From AC-56 sp963702195 (lineage in GTDB: Bacteria > Actinomycetota > Thermoleophilia > Solirubrobacterales > 70-9), in assembly GCA_963702195.1 (NCBI GenBank), contig OY969725.1:2790001-2854000 (forward strand): 64,000 nucleotides of DNA, given 5' to 3'. The position numbers and the translations under genes are program-made. This document shows, one piece after another, positions 1-8,455 of the stretch (positions are counted from its first letter, which is position 1; every line of letters begins with the position of its first letter). Below the pieces are notes generated by a model, which made no database searches, was not told the DNA's origin, and worked only from the letters and a program-made list of their open reading frames with translations.

Positions 1-134
1 TCCAGGTGCTCGGCGGGTACGGGTACGTCAACGAGTATCCCGTCGAGCGCATGATGCGCGACGCGAAGATCACCCAGATCTACGAGGGCACCAACGAAAT
101 CCAGCGCCTCGTGATCGCCCGGACGCTCTCCTAG
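1..134 (+). CDS. acyl-CoA dehydrogenase, C-terminal end (partial)
   Basis: Only the last 43 or so codons are present, read from base 3 to a TAG at 132-134. The peptide runs GGYGYVNEYPVERMMRDAK and then has IYEGTNEIQ. This is the typical C-terminal helix region of FAD-dependent acyl-CoA dehydrogenases, where the IYEGTxEIQ segment and the catalytic-base region lie. The enzyme would oxidise an acyl-CoA to the trans-2-enoyl-CoA in beta-oxidation or amino-acid breakdown. It ends convergently on, and overlaps by 4 bases, the gene on the other strand. Substrate chain length cannot be judged from this fragment. Confidence 0.93.
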   Translation, partial: QVLGGYGYVNEYPVERMMRDAKITQIYEGTNEIQRLVIARTLS

Positions 135-607
135 CCGGCCTCACCTTCCAGGAACTCGTCGAGGCTCTCGCGCGCGCGGCGCCTGACCGGCCTCTTCACC
201 AGCGGGCTCCAGCCCAGAAGGAGCCCCGGGGTGCCCAGGGCCTGGCTCGTCCAGCGGTGCAGATTGAAGCTGTCCCAATGCTCAGCGATCAGCCCGTCGC
301 GAAACCGCATCGCAGCGCGCACGTCGTTGACCACCTGCCTCCCGGTCTGGGTGAAGGTGTAGGTCGCGACCCAGCGGGCCCACCCGTTGTCTCCCTTGGC
401 GCCGTGCTCGACCAGGTCCACGGACAGGTCGTCGCTCCGCTCGCAGAGCATGCGCCACATGGCACCGACCTCGCGGCCCTCGAGGTCTCCGAACACCGGG
501 TCGGTGAAGCGGGCGTCGGGCGTGTAACACGCCGCCATCGTCTCGCCCTCCCGAGCGTCGAGGGCGGCATAGAAGCGCCGGATGAGCTCGGCGTTCTCTG
601 GCTCCAT
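131..607 (-). CDS. SnoaL-like / NTF2-fold protein
   Basis: The protein has 158 residues. The N-terminal helix (ENAELIRRFYAALDARE), the YTPDARFTDPVFG loop and the later strands ending in AEHWDSFNLHR match the SnoaL/nuclear transport factor 2 fold. That fold is used by small cyclases, isomerases and ligand-binding proteins. No catalytic set can be assigned with confidence. It diverges from the SDR gene starting at 680, so the two may share the 72-bp spacer. The Arg-rich C-terminal tail (RRRARESLDEF) lies outside the core fold. Function is unknown beyond the fold. Confidence 0.75.
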   Translation of the reverse strand: MEPENAELIRRFYAALDAREGETMAACYTPDARFTDPVFGDLEGREVGAMWRMLCERSDDLSVDLVEHGAKGDNGWARWVATYTFTQTGRQVVNDVRAAMRFRDGLIAEHWDSFNLHRWTSQALGTPGLLLGWSPLVKRPVRRRARESLDEFLEGEAG

Positions 608-679
608 AGCGCGACCGTAACAGCCCGCCCGATACGGTTCCCGCCCACTTCGAGAGCATCGGAAGGAGAAACCACACAG

Positions 680-1507
680 ATGGGACTACTTGACGGCAAG
701 GCCGCGATCATCACCGGCTCGGCGCGCGGCATCGGCCGCGCCACGGCGGAGCTCTTCATCAGCGAGGGCGCCAAGGTCCTGATCAACGACATCGACGCCG
801 ACGTGGCCGACCAGGCCGCGGGCGAGATCCGCGGTGACACCGCCGTATTCGGGGGCGACCTCACCAAGCCGGGCGTCTGCGACGAGCTGGTCGCCCGCGC
901 CTACGACGACTTCGGCCAGGTCGACATCGTCGTCAACAACGCCGGCTACACCTGGGACGGCGTCGTCCACAAGATGAGCGACGAGCAGTTCCAGGCGATG
1001 CTCGACATCCACACGATCGTCCCCTTCCGCGTGATCCGCGCCCTGGCGCCGCAATGGCGCGACGCGGCGAAGGCCGAGCGCGGCGAGGGCCACGAGGTGT
1101 TCCGCAAGATCGTCAACGTCACCTCGATCTCCGGCACCATGGGCAATGCGGGCCAGGCGAACTACTCGGCAGCGAAGGCCGGCGTCACCGGTCTGACCAA
1201 GACGATCGCCAAGGAGTGGGGCCAGTTCAAGGTCAACGTGAACGCGGTCGCGTTCGGCTTCGTCGAGACCCGCCTCACCGCGGCGAAGGAGGAGGCCGGC
1301 TCGATCGAGCGCGAGGGTGAGAAGATCGAGCTCGGGATCCCCGAGCAGCAGCGCGCGATGGCGTCGATGATCATCCCGCTCGGCCGTCCGGCGCAGCCCG
1401 AGGAGGCCGCGGGCCCGGTGCTCTTCCTCGCCTCGGACCTCGCGAACTACGTCCACGGCCAGATCCTGAACGTCACCGGCGGTCAGTTCGGCGGGATGAC
1501 CACCTAG
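680..1507 (+). CDS. short-chain dehydrogenase/reductase (FabG-like)
   Basis: A 275-residue classical SDR. It has the nucleotide-binding TGSARGIG motif near residue 12, NNAG near 92, a catalytic Ser in VTSISG and the YSAAK catalytic pair. The C-terminus (LASDLANYVHGQILNVTGGQ) is like 3-oxoacyl-ACP/CoA reductases. An open frame runs on upstream to 257, but the ATG at 680 has a good GGAAGGAG site 8 bases upstream and begins directly at the SDR fold, so I chose it. With the acyl-CoA dehydrogenase fragment it suggests a beta-keto/hydroxyacyl-CoA role, but the substrate is inferred only from context. Confidence 0.9.
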   Translation: MGLLDGKAAIITGSARGIGRATAELFISEGAKVLINDIDADVADQAAGEIRGDTAVFGGDLTKPGVCDELVARAYDDFGQVDIVVNNAGYTWDGVVHKMSDEQFQAMLDIHTIVPFRVIRALAPQWRDAAKAERGEGHEVFRKIVNVTSISGTMGNAGQANYSAAKAGVTGLTKTIAKEWGQFKVNVNAVAFGFVETRLTAAKEEAGSIEREGEKIELGIPEQQRAMASMIIPLGRPAQPEEAAGPVLFLASDLANYVHGQILNVTGGQFGGMTT

Positions 1508-1511
1508 GGGC

Positions 1512-2273
1512 TCAAGCCGCTCGGCGGACGACGACCGTGTCCTGGTTCGGCGCCGGGCCGAGGCCGGCCCAGCGGCCGTAGCGGATCGGCCGCGCGAGCT
1601 CGAGGCCGGCGGAATCCAGAAACGCGAGGACGTCCTCTTCGCGGTAGGCAACGGCCGCCTCCGGAGCATCGCGATAGTCGTAGAAGAACCCGTCGCCCTC
1701 GTGCGCGAAGCGGCGGGATGCGCGTCCGGCCCGTGCGGAGGCGATCGACTCGTCGCTGAGTAGGAAGAACGTCGCAAGGCAACGAGCCTCCGGCCGAAGC
1801 ACCCGCCTGATCTCGTCGAGGTAGTGACGTACGTCCGCCGGGAGCATGTGGGTGAAGACGGAGGTCAGGAAGACGAAGTCGAAGGACGCGTCGGAATAAG
1901 GGAACGTGAATTCCGCGGGGGGCACCGAGCCGCCGGGGTTGTACTCCTGGTTGAACACGTCCACGTGGCGGAAGCTGAAGTTCGCGTGTCTCGACGAGAT
2001 GTGCTCGTCGCACCAGCGGATCGCCTCAGGCACGATGTCGAAGCCGGCGTAGCTGCCGCTTGCATTCAGGTAGCCCGTCAGGGCCTCCGCCATCCTCCCG
2101 GTCCCGCAGCCCGGTTCGAGCACCGCTTGATCCGGCTGCAGGCCGACCAGCTCGACGAACCGTGGGACCCACCGCTTGCCCTCGCCACGGTGCAGGGTGC
2201 CGGGCAAGGGCGCGGAGGACGGGCCGGCCCCCGGCCACAGCTTGCGGAGCCTGCCTGCGGAGAAGCCCCTCAA
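1512..2273 (-). CDS. class I SAM-dependent methyltransferase
   Basis: A 253-residue protein with the motif I region LEPGCGTGRMAEAL. An acidic residue (GFDIVPE) follows at the end of strand 2, then SFDFVFLTSVFTHM and EIRRVLRPEA. These are the usual Rossmann methyltransferase segments that bind S-adenosylmethionine. The start is a TTG whose bases overlap the TGA stop of the upstream SDR (TTGA), a translational-coupling arrangement. The frame remains open further upstream but would run inside the SDR. The methyl acceptor is unknown. Confidence 0.82.
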   Translation of the reverse strand: MRGFSAGRLRKLWPGAGPSSAPLPGTLHRGEGKRWVPRFVELVGLQPDQAVLEPGCGTGRMAEALTGYLNASGSYAGFDIVPEAIRWCDEHISSRHANFSFRHVDVFNQEYNPGGSVPPAEFTFPYSDASFDFVFLTSVFTHMLPADVRHYLDEIRRVLRPEARCLATFFLLSDESIASARAGRASRRFAHEGDGFFYDYRDAPEAAVAYREEDVLAFLDSAGLELARPIRYGRWAGLGPAPNQDTVVVRRAA

Positions 2274-3154
2274 CCCGGCGCGCCCCGAGGCCGCCGCGCC
2301 TCGGCGAGCGGCTCGCCGGACTCCCCGGTCGCCCCCGGCGGCGGCCAGGCGCCGAACCAGTTGTCGCGGGCGCCGTCGATGGTGATGACGCAGCCGGAGA
2401 GGAAGTCGCCGGCGGGCGAGGCCAGGTAGGCGATCATCCACGCCATCTCGTCCGGCGTTCCCAAGCGCTGCAGCGGGATCGTCTTCGCGACGTTCTCGCT
2501 GACCTCACGCGGGTACTTCGTGCGGATCACCTCGGTGTCGAACTGACCGGCGGCGATTGCGCACAGCTTGATGTCGAATCGGGCCCATTCGATCGCCAGG
2601 GTGCGCATCATGTTCTCGACCGCCGCCCGCGCCGCACCCGAGTGAGCCATGCCGGGCATCCCGTTGTGCGGCGAGAGAGTGACGCTCACGACCTTGCCCC
2701 CGTTCTGCGGGATGAAGGCCTTGGTGGCGGCCGCGTGAGTCATCTGCCAGGTCCCCTGGACGTTCAGCTCGATCACGGTGCGAAACCCCTTGGGCGTGAT
2801 CGCCTCGGCGGGGCTCAGGAACTGGCCACCCGCGTTGTTGACGAGCGCGTCGACGCGCCCATGACGCTCGAGCACGCCGTCGAAGAGCGAATCGACCGCG
2901 TCGGCGTCGCGGATATCCATCGGCTCGCCCTCGGCCGCCCCGCCGGCATCGCGGATCATCCGGACCGTCTCCTCCAACGGCTCCGGGCGCCTTCCACAGC
3001 CGATCACCGTGGCGCCCAGCGAGGCGAGCTCGACGGCGGTCGCTCGACCAAGGCCCGTCCCGGCGCCGGAGACGACGCAGACCTGACCTGCCAACAGGTC
3101 GTTCCGGAAGATCTGCGACCGGCTGGGGTCGTTGGTGATTTCTTCCCGGCTCAT
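2270..3154 (-). CDS. SDR family oxidoreductase, peroxisomal trans-2-enoyl-CoA reductase-like
   Basis: A 294-residue SDR with VSGAGTGLGRATAVEL (cofactor loop), a GCGRRPE segment that favours NADP, and NNAGG. Where classical SDRs have Tyr-x3-Lys, this has MAHSGAARAAVENM. The HSGAAR block and the following LAIEWARF resemble the PECR/DECR group of enoyl-CoA and dienoyl-CoA reductases, which lack the canonical Tyr. The C-terminal tail past GAWPPPG is Pro/Gly/Glu-rich and probably disordered. It is the first gene of a coupled pair with the methyltransferase. The enoyl-CoA assignment is family-based inference. Confidence 0.82.
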   Translation of the reverse strand: MSREEITNDPSRSQIFRNDLLAGQVCVVSGAGTGLGRATAVELASLGATVIGCGRRPEPLEETVRMIRDAGGAAEGEPMDIRDADAVDSLFDGVLERHGRVDALVNNAGGQFLSPAEAITPKGFRTVIELNVQGTWQMTHAAATKAFIPQNGGKVVSVTLSPHNGMPGMAHSGAARAAVENMMRTLAIEWARFDIKLCAIAAGQFDTEVIRTKYPREVSENVAKTIPLQRLGTPDEMAWMIAYLASPAGDFLSGCVITIDGARDNWFGAWPPPGATGESGEPLAEARRPRGAPG

Positions 3155-3201
3155 CCGGCGCGAGCTTAGTGCGAAACCACCCCCGCTACGCTGACCGGCC
3201 C

Positions 3202-4110
3202 ATGAGCGTCACGGCGGAACCGAAGTGGCTGAGCGAGCCCCTGCCCGGCGGCGACTCCAAGGCAAGCGTCACCGTGGAGCCCCTCTCCGGCGGCGAGGTG
3301 CACTGGCCGCTCCAGGCCATGGAGGCGCCCGGAGGCCCGTTCGAGGGCCTGAAGGCGCGAGGGGTCTTCACGCCCCGCTCGAAGTGGCTGTGGGTGCCGT
3401 GCCCCGCGTACCTGATCACCCATCCGACGGCCGGGCACATCCTCGTCGACACGAGCCTCCACCCCTCGATCGCCGCCAAGCCGAGCGAGAACTTCGGCCG
3501 CATGGCGGCCCGGGTTGCCCAGCCGCGAGTCGAGCCGGGACGCGACCTGCCGGCGCAGCTACGCGAGCGAGGCGCGGATCCCCGGTCGATCCGGCTCGTC
3601 CTGCTCACCCACCTCCACATGGACCACGCGTCCGGGATCTCCGACTTCTCCTCCTCCACCTTCGTGTTGAGCGACGCCGAGTGGAGGGCGGCGACAACCG
3701 GATCGCGGCCGATCCTTCGCGGCTACAGGCCGGAGCACTACGACTACGCGTTCGACTACCGCCTGATCGACTTCAACGGCCGGCACGTCGGGTCCTACTC
3801 GACCTTCGGGCGCACTTTCGACCTCCTGAACGACGGGAGCATCCGCCTCGCGTTCACACCGGGGCACTCGATGGGCCACATGTGCGTGATCCTGCGCCTC
3901 AAGGACCGTGACTTCGTGATCGCCGGCGACGCCGTCTACACGATTAACCAGCTCGAGGGCGGCCCCCGTCAGCCACGGCCGGCGGACCCGCACCTTTGGC
4001 GCCGCTCGCTTCAGGAGCTCCGCCTCTTCCATGGCGAGTACCCGCAGGCCGTGATCGTCGCCGGGCACGACCCGAAGCAGTGGTCGGAGCTCGAAGCGAA
4101 GTACGAGTGA
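3202..4110 (+). CDS. MBL-fold metallo-hydrolase (lactonase-like)
   Basis: A 302-residue protein from the ATG at 3202; a GTG 33 bases upstream is in frame but lies outside the fold. The zinc-binding HxHxDH motif is present as LLTHLHMDHASG. It is followed by the later ligands in FTPGHSMGHM, VIAGDAVYT and VAGHDPKQW. Sequence layout is like the N-acyl-homoserine-lactonase branch of the metallo-beta-lactamase superfamily, with an unusually long insert after the HxHxDH motif. It would hydrolyse an ester or lactone using a dinuclear metal site. The substrate cannot be predicted; quorum quenching is only one possibility. Confidence 0.85.
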   Translation: MSVTAEPKWLSEPLPGGDSKASVTVEPLSGGEVHWPLQAMEAPGGPFEGLKARGVFTPRSKWLWVPCPAYLITHPTAGHILVDTSLHPSIAAKPSENFGRMAARVAQPRVEPGRDLPAQLRERGADPRSIRLVLLTHLHMDHASGISDFSSSTFVLSDAEWRAATTGSRPILRGYRPEHYDYAFDYRLIDFNGRHVGSYSTFGRTFDLLNDGSIRLAFTPGHSMGHMCVILRLKDRDFVIAGDAVYTINQLEGGPRQPRPADPHLWRRSLQELRLFHGEYPQAVIVAGHDPKQWSELEAKYE

Positions 4111-4122
4111 GTTCGGCTTGCG

Positions 4123-4278
4123 TCAGTAGTAGTAGCGGCGCCCTGCCACAGGCCGCCCAACCGCTCCGAGGATCCACAGGATCACACCGATGATCAGAAG
4201 GATTCCACCGAGCGCGTAGAGCAGACCGATGTTGAGCACCGCACCGATGATGACCAGAATGATTCCGAGAACGATCAT
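4123..4278 (-). CDS. DUF6131-type small hydrophobic protein
   Basis: A 51-residue open frame starting with ATG on the minus strand. It consists of two hydrophobic helices (MIVLGIILVIIGAVL and GGILLIIGVILWILGAV) and ends in GRPVAGRRYYY. This two-helix layout with a GRPVxGRR(Y/H)YY tail is typical of actinobacterial DUF6131 membrane micro-proteins. Their function is unknown. It stands alone between the metallo-hydrolase and the acyltransferase, and it is easily missed because of its length. Confidence 0.8.
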   Translation of the reverse strand: MIVLGIILVIIGAVLNIGLLYALGGILLIIGVILWILGAVGRPVAGRRYYY

Positions 4279-4338
4279 GGCGACCCGCTACCCGGATCGC
4301 CGGAGGCGTAACCGCGATCGACCGGTGCGAGGCGGCCT

Positions 4339-5121
4339 CTAGCGCGACTGCTCTGCCGGGACCTTCCGCTCGCCCGGGTTGCCGATTCCCTCGCGAAGCG
4401 CCTTGATCACGCCGCGGCGGCCCTTGGCATCGAGGGTGTCGTACATCTCGCGGACGTGGCTGAAGATGTGAGTCGCGACGTCGAGCTGCTGGTCGCGGGT
4501 CGGCTCCGAAGCGACGTCGAAGGTCAGTGGCTCGCCGTACTGCACCGTCACCTTGGGGAACCGGAGCTTTCGCCACCCGCGAACGGCAAGCGAGCCGTGG
4601 ATCGCCACAGGTATGACGGGCACGCCGGATTGAAGCGCGATTCGCCCGACCCCCGGGCGCGGCTCCGCGATCCCTCCGGTCCGCGAGCGCCCGCCCTCGG
4701 GGTACATCAGCATGCAGCCGCCGCGCTCGAGGATGGTGAAGGCGGTCTTGAACGCCTCCTCGTCGTGGTGGCCACGCCGGATGGGGAAGGCGCCGCCGTG
4801 CCTGAAGATGAACTCGATAAGCGGGTTCGAGAACAGCTGCGACTTCGCCATGAACCGCACCTTCCGCCGGATGAAGACCCCCGCGAAGAAGTGGTCCCAC
4901 TGGCTGAAGTGGTTGGGGGCGAGGATGACCGGGCCGGTCCTGGGGACGTTCTCCGCCCCGATCGCGCGCAGCCGGTAGACGAGCAGGCAAGGGGGCGTGA
5001 GGATGACGCGAGCCAGGTCGTAGATCCAGTCCGGCTCGCGGGTGCGGGAGCGTTCGTGGAAGCGGTCGAAGTACTCCGCGGGGCGCGGGTCCTTGTAGAC
5101 CTGTGGCTTGAGATCGGGCAT
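4339..5121 (-). CDS. plsC: 1-acyl-sn-glycerol-3-phosphate acyltransferase (PlsC family)
   Basis: A 260-residue protein with the acyltransferase motif I NHFSQWDHFF (the H-x4-D catalytic pair). It also has FRHGGAFPIRR (motif II region), the motif III block MYPEGGRSRTG and a VPVIPVAI segment (motif IV). It adds an acyl chain to lysophosphatidic acid or a related lysolipid at the inner face of the membrane. Glycerol kinase lies just upstream on the same strand, which is consistent with phospholipid or triacylglycerol synthesis. Specificity is not resolvable from sequence. Confidence 0.88.
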   Translation of the reverse strand: MPDLKPQVYKDPRPAEYFDRFHERSRTREPDWIYDLARVILTPPCLLVYRLRAIGAENVPRTGPVILAPNHFSQWDHFFAGVFIRRKVRFMAKSQLFSNPLIEFIFRHGGAFPIRRGHHDEEAFKTAFTILERGGCMLMYPEGGRSRTGGIAEPRPGVGRIALQSGVPVIPVAIHGSLAVRGWRKLRFPKVTVQYGEPLTFDVASEPTRDQQLDVATHIFSHVREMYDTLDAKGRRGVIKALREGIGNPGERKVPAEQSR

Positions 5122-5204
5122 AGCGAGCTTGCCGGCGTACGGCTAGTCGCTCCTACCCCGTGGAATCGCGACGGTTACTGCGCTCTGACTCATAGTCGAG
5201 CGAG

Positions 5205-6659
5205 CTACTCGGGCCTGGCCCATCCCCTCGCGCGCTCGACCGCCCGTCCCCAATCGGCGAGCAGGCTCTCCCGCTCGTCGGCGCCCATCCTGGGCTCGTA
5301 GCGCGCCGCCTGGCGCCACATCGAATCGAGCTCGCCGGCGTCCCACGTGCCGGCGGCGATCCCGGCCAGGTACGCCGCCCCGAGCGCCGTGGTCTCGGTG
5401 ATCTCGGGAACCGCGACCGGGACGCCCAGCACGTCCGCCTGGAACTGCATGAGCCAGGCGTTCCCAACGGCGCCGCCGTCGGCCTTCAGGAGCTCGAGCG
5501 CCTTGCCCGACGCTGTCTCCTGGGCGCGAACGGCGTCGACCGTCTGGTATGCGACCGCCTCGAGGGCCGCGCGCGCCAGGTGCGCGCGCCCGACCCCGCG
5601 GGTCAGCCCGACGATCGTCCCCCGGGCGTAGGGGTCCCAGTGAGGCGAGCCAAGCCCCGTCAGGGCCGGGACGAAGTAGACGCCGTCGTTTCCGTCGAGC
5701 GAGGCGGCCAGCCCCTCGGTCTCGGCCGCGCCATCGATGATCCCGAGCCCGTCGCGCAGCCACTGGACCGCCGCGCCGGTGACGAAGACCGCTGCCTCCA
5801 GGGCGTAGTCGATCTTGCCGTGGATTCCCCAGGCGACCGTGGTCAGCAGACCCTCCCCCGGCTCGGGCGCCTCGATCCCCGTGTTCAGCAGGACGAAGCT
5901 GCCGGTCCCGTAGGTGGTCTTCGCCAGCCCCGGACGGGTGCAACGCTGCCCGAAGAGAGCGGCCTGCTGGTCGCCGGCAATCCCGGCCACGGGGACCTCC
6001 CCGCCGAACTCCTCGGTGGTGCCGTACTCCACGGCGGACGGCGCCGGCTCCGGAAGCGAGGCCGCATCCACGCCGAGCAGGGCACAGAGCTCCTCGTCCC
6101 ACTCGAGCCTGCGGATGTCGAACAGCATCGTCCGGGACGCGTTCGAGTAGTCGGTGACGTGGCGGCCGGTCAGCTTGAAGGCGAGCCAGGAGTCGATCGT
6201 GCCGAAGACCGCGCCCTTGGCCGCCTCGACGTTTCGAAGCAGCCATTCGATCTTCGTGCCGGAGAAGTAGGGGTCGATCACGAGCCCGGTTCGCTCGCGC
6301 ACGAGGCCCTCGTGGCCCGCCTCGCGCAGCTCGTCGCAGCGTGACGCCGTGCGGCGGTCCTGCCACACGAGCGCGTTGTGGATCGGCTCTCCGGAGCCGG
6401 GGTCCCAGGCGACCACCGTCTCGCGCTGGTTGGTGATGCCGATGCCCTCGAGGCTCGCGCCGTCGATGCCGGCGTCGGCGATCGCCCCCGCTGCGACCGT
6501 GCGGGTCACCTCCCAGATCTCGGTGGCGTCGTGCTCGACCCAGCCGGGCCGGGGGAAGTGCTGCTGGAACTCCGAATACGCGCGGCCGGTGATCCGGCCC
6601 TCGCCGTCGAAGACCAAGCAGGTCGTGCCGGTCGTGCCCTGGTCGATGGCGAGGATCAC
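5205..6659 (-). CDS. glpK: glycerol kinase
   Basis: A 484-residue FGGY kinase that makes sn-glycerol-3-phosphate from glycerol and ATP. It begins with the phosphate-1 motif MILAIDQGTTGTTCLVFD. It has the glycerol-binding NQRET stretch, the AGDQQAALFGQ block with the catalytic Asp, and GTGSFVLLNTG. Its length matches the family. The GTG at 6659 was chosen because the frame open to 6809 would run into the upstream glycosyltransferase, whose stop is at 6670, and would add a Ser-rich leader foreign to the family. The gap to that gene is 10 bases, so the two are probably co-transcribed. Confidence 0.95.
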   Translation of the reverse strand: MILAIDQGTTGTTCLVFDGEGRITGRAYSEFQQHFPRPGWVEHDATEIWEVTRTVAAGAIADAGIDGASLEGIGITNQRETVVAWDPGSGEPIHNALVWQDRRTASRCDELREAGHEGLVRERTGLVIDPYFSGTKIEWLLRNVEAAKGAVFGTIDSWLAFKLTGRHVTDYSNASRTMLFDIRRLEWDEELCALLGVDAASLPEPAPSAVEYGTTEEFGGEVPVAGIAGDQQAALFGQRCTRPGLAKTTYGTGSFVLLNTGIEAPEPGEGLLTTVAWGIHGKIDYALEAAVFVTGAAVQWLRDGLGIIDGAAETEGLAASLDGNDGVYFVPALTGLGSPHWDPYARGTIVGLTRGVGRAHLARAALEAVAYQTVDAVRAQETASGKALELLKADGGAVGNAWLMQFQADVLGVPVAVPEITETTALGAAYLAGIAAGTWDAGELDSMWRQAARYEPRMGADERESLLADWGRAVERARGWARPE

Positions 6660-6669
6660 CGGCGGGACG

Positions 6670-7365
6670 TTACCGTCGGCTCCACCACACGCGGGCGAAA
6701 GCGACGAGCTGGCGGGCGCGGTGGGAGAAGCCGCGAGGGCTTCGACCGGTTGCCCGGTGCTCGAGCTCGAGCTCGTACTCTCGAACGGTGAAGCCTGCGC
6801 GCACTGCATCGATCGTCATCGCGGTCTCCATCCCATAGCCCGGGGCGAACGGCACGACGGCACGCAGCACGTCAGCGCGCATCGCCCGCTGGCCCGAGAT
6901 CGGGGCCCCAGCGCGATAGCCGCACCGGCGCTCGATCGCCCACCGCGCGAACCCGAGCGCGACCCCGAAGCCGCCGCCCGCGCGCTTCGAGAAGGCGCCG
7001 ACCGCCAGGTCGCACTCGCCGGCTTCAACGGCCTCAACGAGGCGGGCCAGCTGTCGAGCCGAGGCGCCCAGATCCCCGTCGCAGAGCAGGAAGGTGGGCG
7101 GGTCGCCCAGCTCGGTGAGCGGCGCGATCGTCGCCGCCGCGGCGCTCATGCTGCCGCCCTTCCCATGAGGGCGGCGACGGCTCACGACCTCTGCCCCACG
7201 GGCCAGCGCCAGGTCCGAGGTCCCGTCGCTCGACGCGTCGTCCGCGACGATGATGCGGGCCGCCGGGAACGCATCCTTCAGGGCGTCGATCGTCCCCGTG
7301 ATCCGCTCCGCCTCGTCGCGCGCGGCGACGATCACGACGACGTCGCTTGTTCCGTCCTCCGGCAA
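6670..7365 (-). CDS. glycosyltransferase family 2 protein
   Basis: A 231-residue GT-A fold protein. It starts VVVIVAARDEAERI, has VADDASSDGT for the nucleotide, and LLCDGDLG as the DxD-type metal motif. The acceptor-side block is GYGMETAMTIDAVRAG. No long membrane segments are seen, so it resembles the soluble polyprenyl/lipid-linked glycosyltransferases. It lies immediately upstream of glpK and in opposite orientation to the biotinyl protein gene, with about 20 bases between the starts. The sugar and acceptor are unknown; a glycolipid role is suggested by the neighbours only. Confidence 0.8.
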   Translation of the reverse strand: MPEDGTSDVVVIVAARDEAERITGTIDALKDAFPAARIIVADDASSDGTSDLALARGAEVVSRRRPHGKGGSMSAAAATIAPLTELGDPPTFLLCDGDLGASARQLARLVEAVEAGECDLAVGAFSKRAGGGFGVALGFARWAIERRCGYRAGAPISGQRAMRADVLRAVVPFAPGYGMETAMTIDAVRAGFTVREYELELEHRATGRSPRGFSHRARQLVAFARVWWSRR

Positions 7366-7385
7366 GGCGGATATTCTGCCGCGCC

Positions 7386-7601
7386 ATGCCGTTCGATATC
7401 CCCGCGCACATCACCGGAACCGTCTGGAAGATCGAGGTCTCGCCCGGCGACGAGGTAGACGAGGGCGACACCGTCGTCATCCTCGAGTCCATGAAGATGG
7501 AGATGCCGGTCGAGGCCGAGGACCCGGGCACGGTCAAGGAGATCCGCTGCGAGGAGGGCCAGTCGGTCCAAGAGGGCGACGTCCTCGTCGTCCTCGAGTA
7601 G
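7386..7601 (+). CDS. free-standing biotin/lipoyl carrier domain
   Basis: A 71-residue protein that is almost nothing but the attachment domain. It has VILESMKMEMPVEAE, with Lys in the (A/S)MKM motif as the biotinylation site, and symmetrical GTV and GDVLVVLE strands. It matches small actinobacterial acyl-CoA carboxylase biotin carriers. It would carry carboxybiotin between biotin carboxylase and carboxyltransferase subunits encoded elsewhere. The start is an ATG with the fold beginning at once. An enoyl-CoA hydratase homologue follows after 4 bases. Its presence gives the biotin genes in this window a local client. Confidence 0.9.
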   Translation: MPFDIPAHITGTVWKIEVSPGDEVDEGDTVVILESMKMEMPVEAEDPGTVKEIRCEEGQSVQEGDVLVVLE

Positions 7602-7605
7602 CGCC

Positions 7606-8433
7606 ATGCAGCCTGAAGCGGACGGCGAGCGCACCGAGCTCGCAAGCGGCAAGCTCGTCCTCGACCACCCGGCCCCCGCGGTCGCCCGCCTCACGATCTC
7701 CAACCCCGAACGCCGCAACGCGCTTGACCACGACATCCTCGGCGCGCTCGCCGAGACGATGCCGCAGCTCGACCGCGGAATCGACATCCGCTGCGTCGTG
7801 ATCACCGGGGATGGCGAGCTGTTTTCGGCCGGCTACGACATCGCCGGGATTCCAGAGGACACCTTCTCGACGGACGCGGAGGCCCTCGTCGCCCATCCGT
7901 TCCACGACGCGATGGAGGCGATCAGCGCGCATCCGTACCCGGTGCTGGCGGCGATCAACGGCCACTGCCTGGGCGGCGGCCTCGAGCTGGCGGTGCGCTG
8001 CGACCTGCGCCTGTGCGCGGTGAGCGCGAAGCTCGGCATGCCCCCGGCGAAGCTCGGGCTCATCTACAGCCACACGGGGCTCCAGAAGTTCATCGACGTC
8101 GTCGGCTACGGCCGCACCAAGGAGCTCTTCCTCACCGGCCGCAACATCAGCGGCCCGCGGGCGATGGCGATCGGGCTGGTGAACGACACCGTCCCGGACG
8201 ACAAGCTCGGCGAGGAGGCGGTCGCGCTGGCATCCGAGATCGCCGCGGGCGCCCCCCTCAGCGCTCGTGGCAACAAGCGGGCAATCGAGATGCTCAACTC
8301 ATACCCACGCCTCACGTCAGAGCAGGAGCGCGAGCTGATCGAGCTGCGCCGCTCGTGCTTTTCCTCAGAGGACTTCCGCGAGGGCATCCGGGCATTCGCC
8401 GAGAAGCGCAAGCCCGAGTGGCGCGGGCGGTAG
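7606..8433 (+). CDS. enoyl-CoA hydratase/isomerase family protein
   Basis: A 275-residue crotonase-fold protein. The first oxyanion-hole strand is in FSAGYDIAG and the second in INGHCLGGGLELAVRCDL. It has the usual IGLVNDTV and ELIELRRS C-terminal helices. At the position where hydratases usually have the catalytic Glu of a PE pair, this reads GMPPAKLGL, so the Glu is replaced by Pro. The protein may therefore be an isomerase, thioesterase or decarboxylase member rather than a hydratase. It is co-oriented with the biotinyl domain, 4 bases downstream of its stop. Confidence 0.85.
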   Translation: MQPEADGERTELASGKLVLDHPAPAVARLTISNPERRNALDHDILGALAETMPQLDRGIDIRCVVITGDGELFSAGYDIAGIPEDTFSTDAEALVAHPFHDAMEAISAHPYPVLAAINGHCLGGGLELAVRCDLRLCAVSAKLGMPPAKLGLIYSHTGLQKFIDVVGYGRTKELFLTGRNISGPRAMAIGLVNDTVPDDKLGEEAVALASEIAAGAPLSARGNKRAIEMLNSYPRLTSEQERELIELRRSCFSSEDFREGIRAFAEKRKPEWRGR

Positions 8434-8455
8434 CGAATCAACTCAAACGCGGTAT

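Noticed and set aside
257..679. Long N-terminal extension of the first SDR
   Set aside because: It runs antisense over the SnoaL-like gene, has no SDR features, and a good ribosome site precedes the ATG at 680.
6660..6809. Extension of glycerol kinase to an earlier start
   Set aside because: It overlaps the upstream glycosyltransferase and is a Ser-rich, family-foreign leader; the GTG at 6659 fits the family start.
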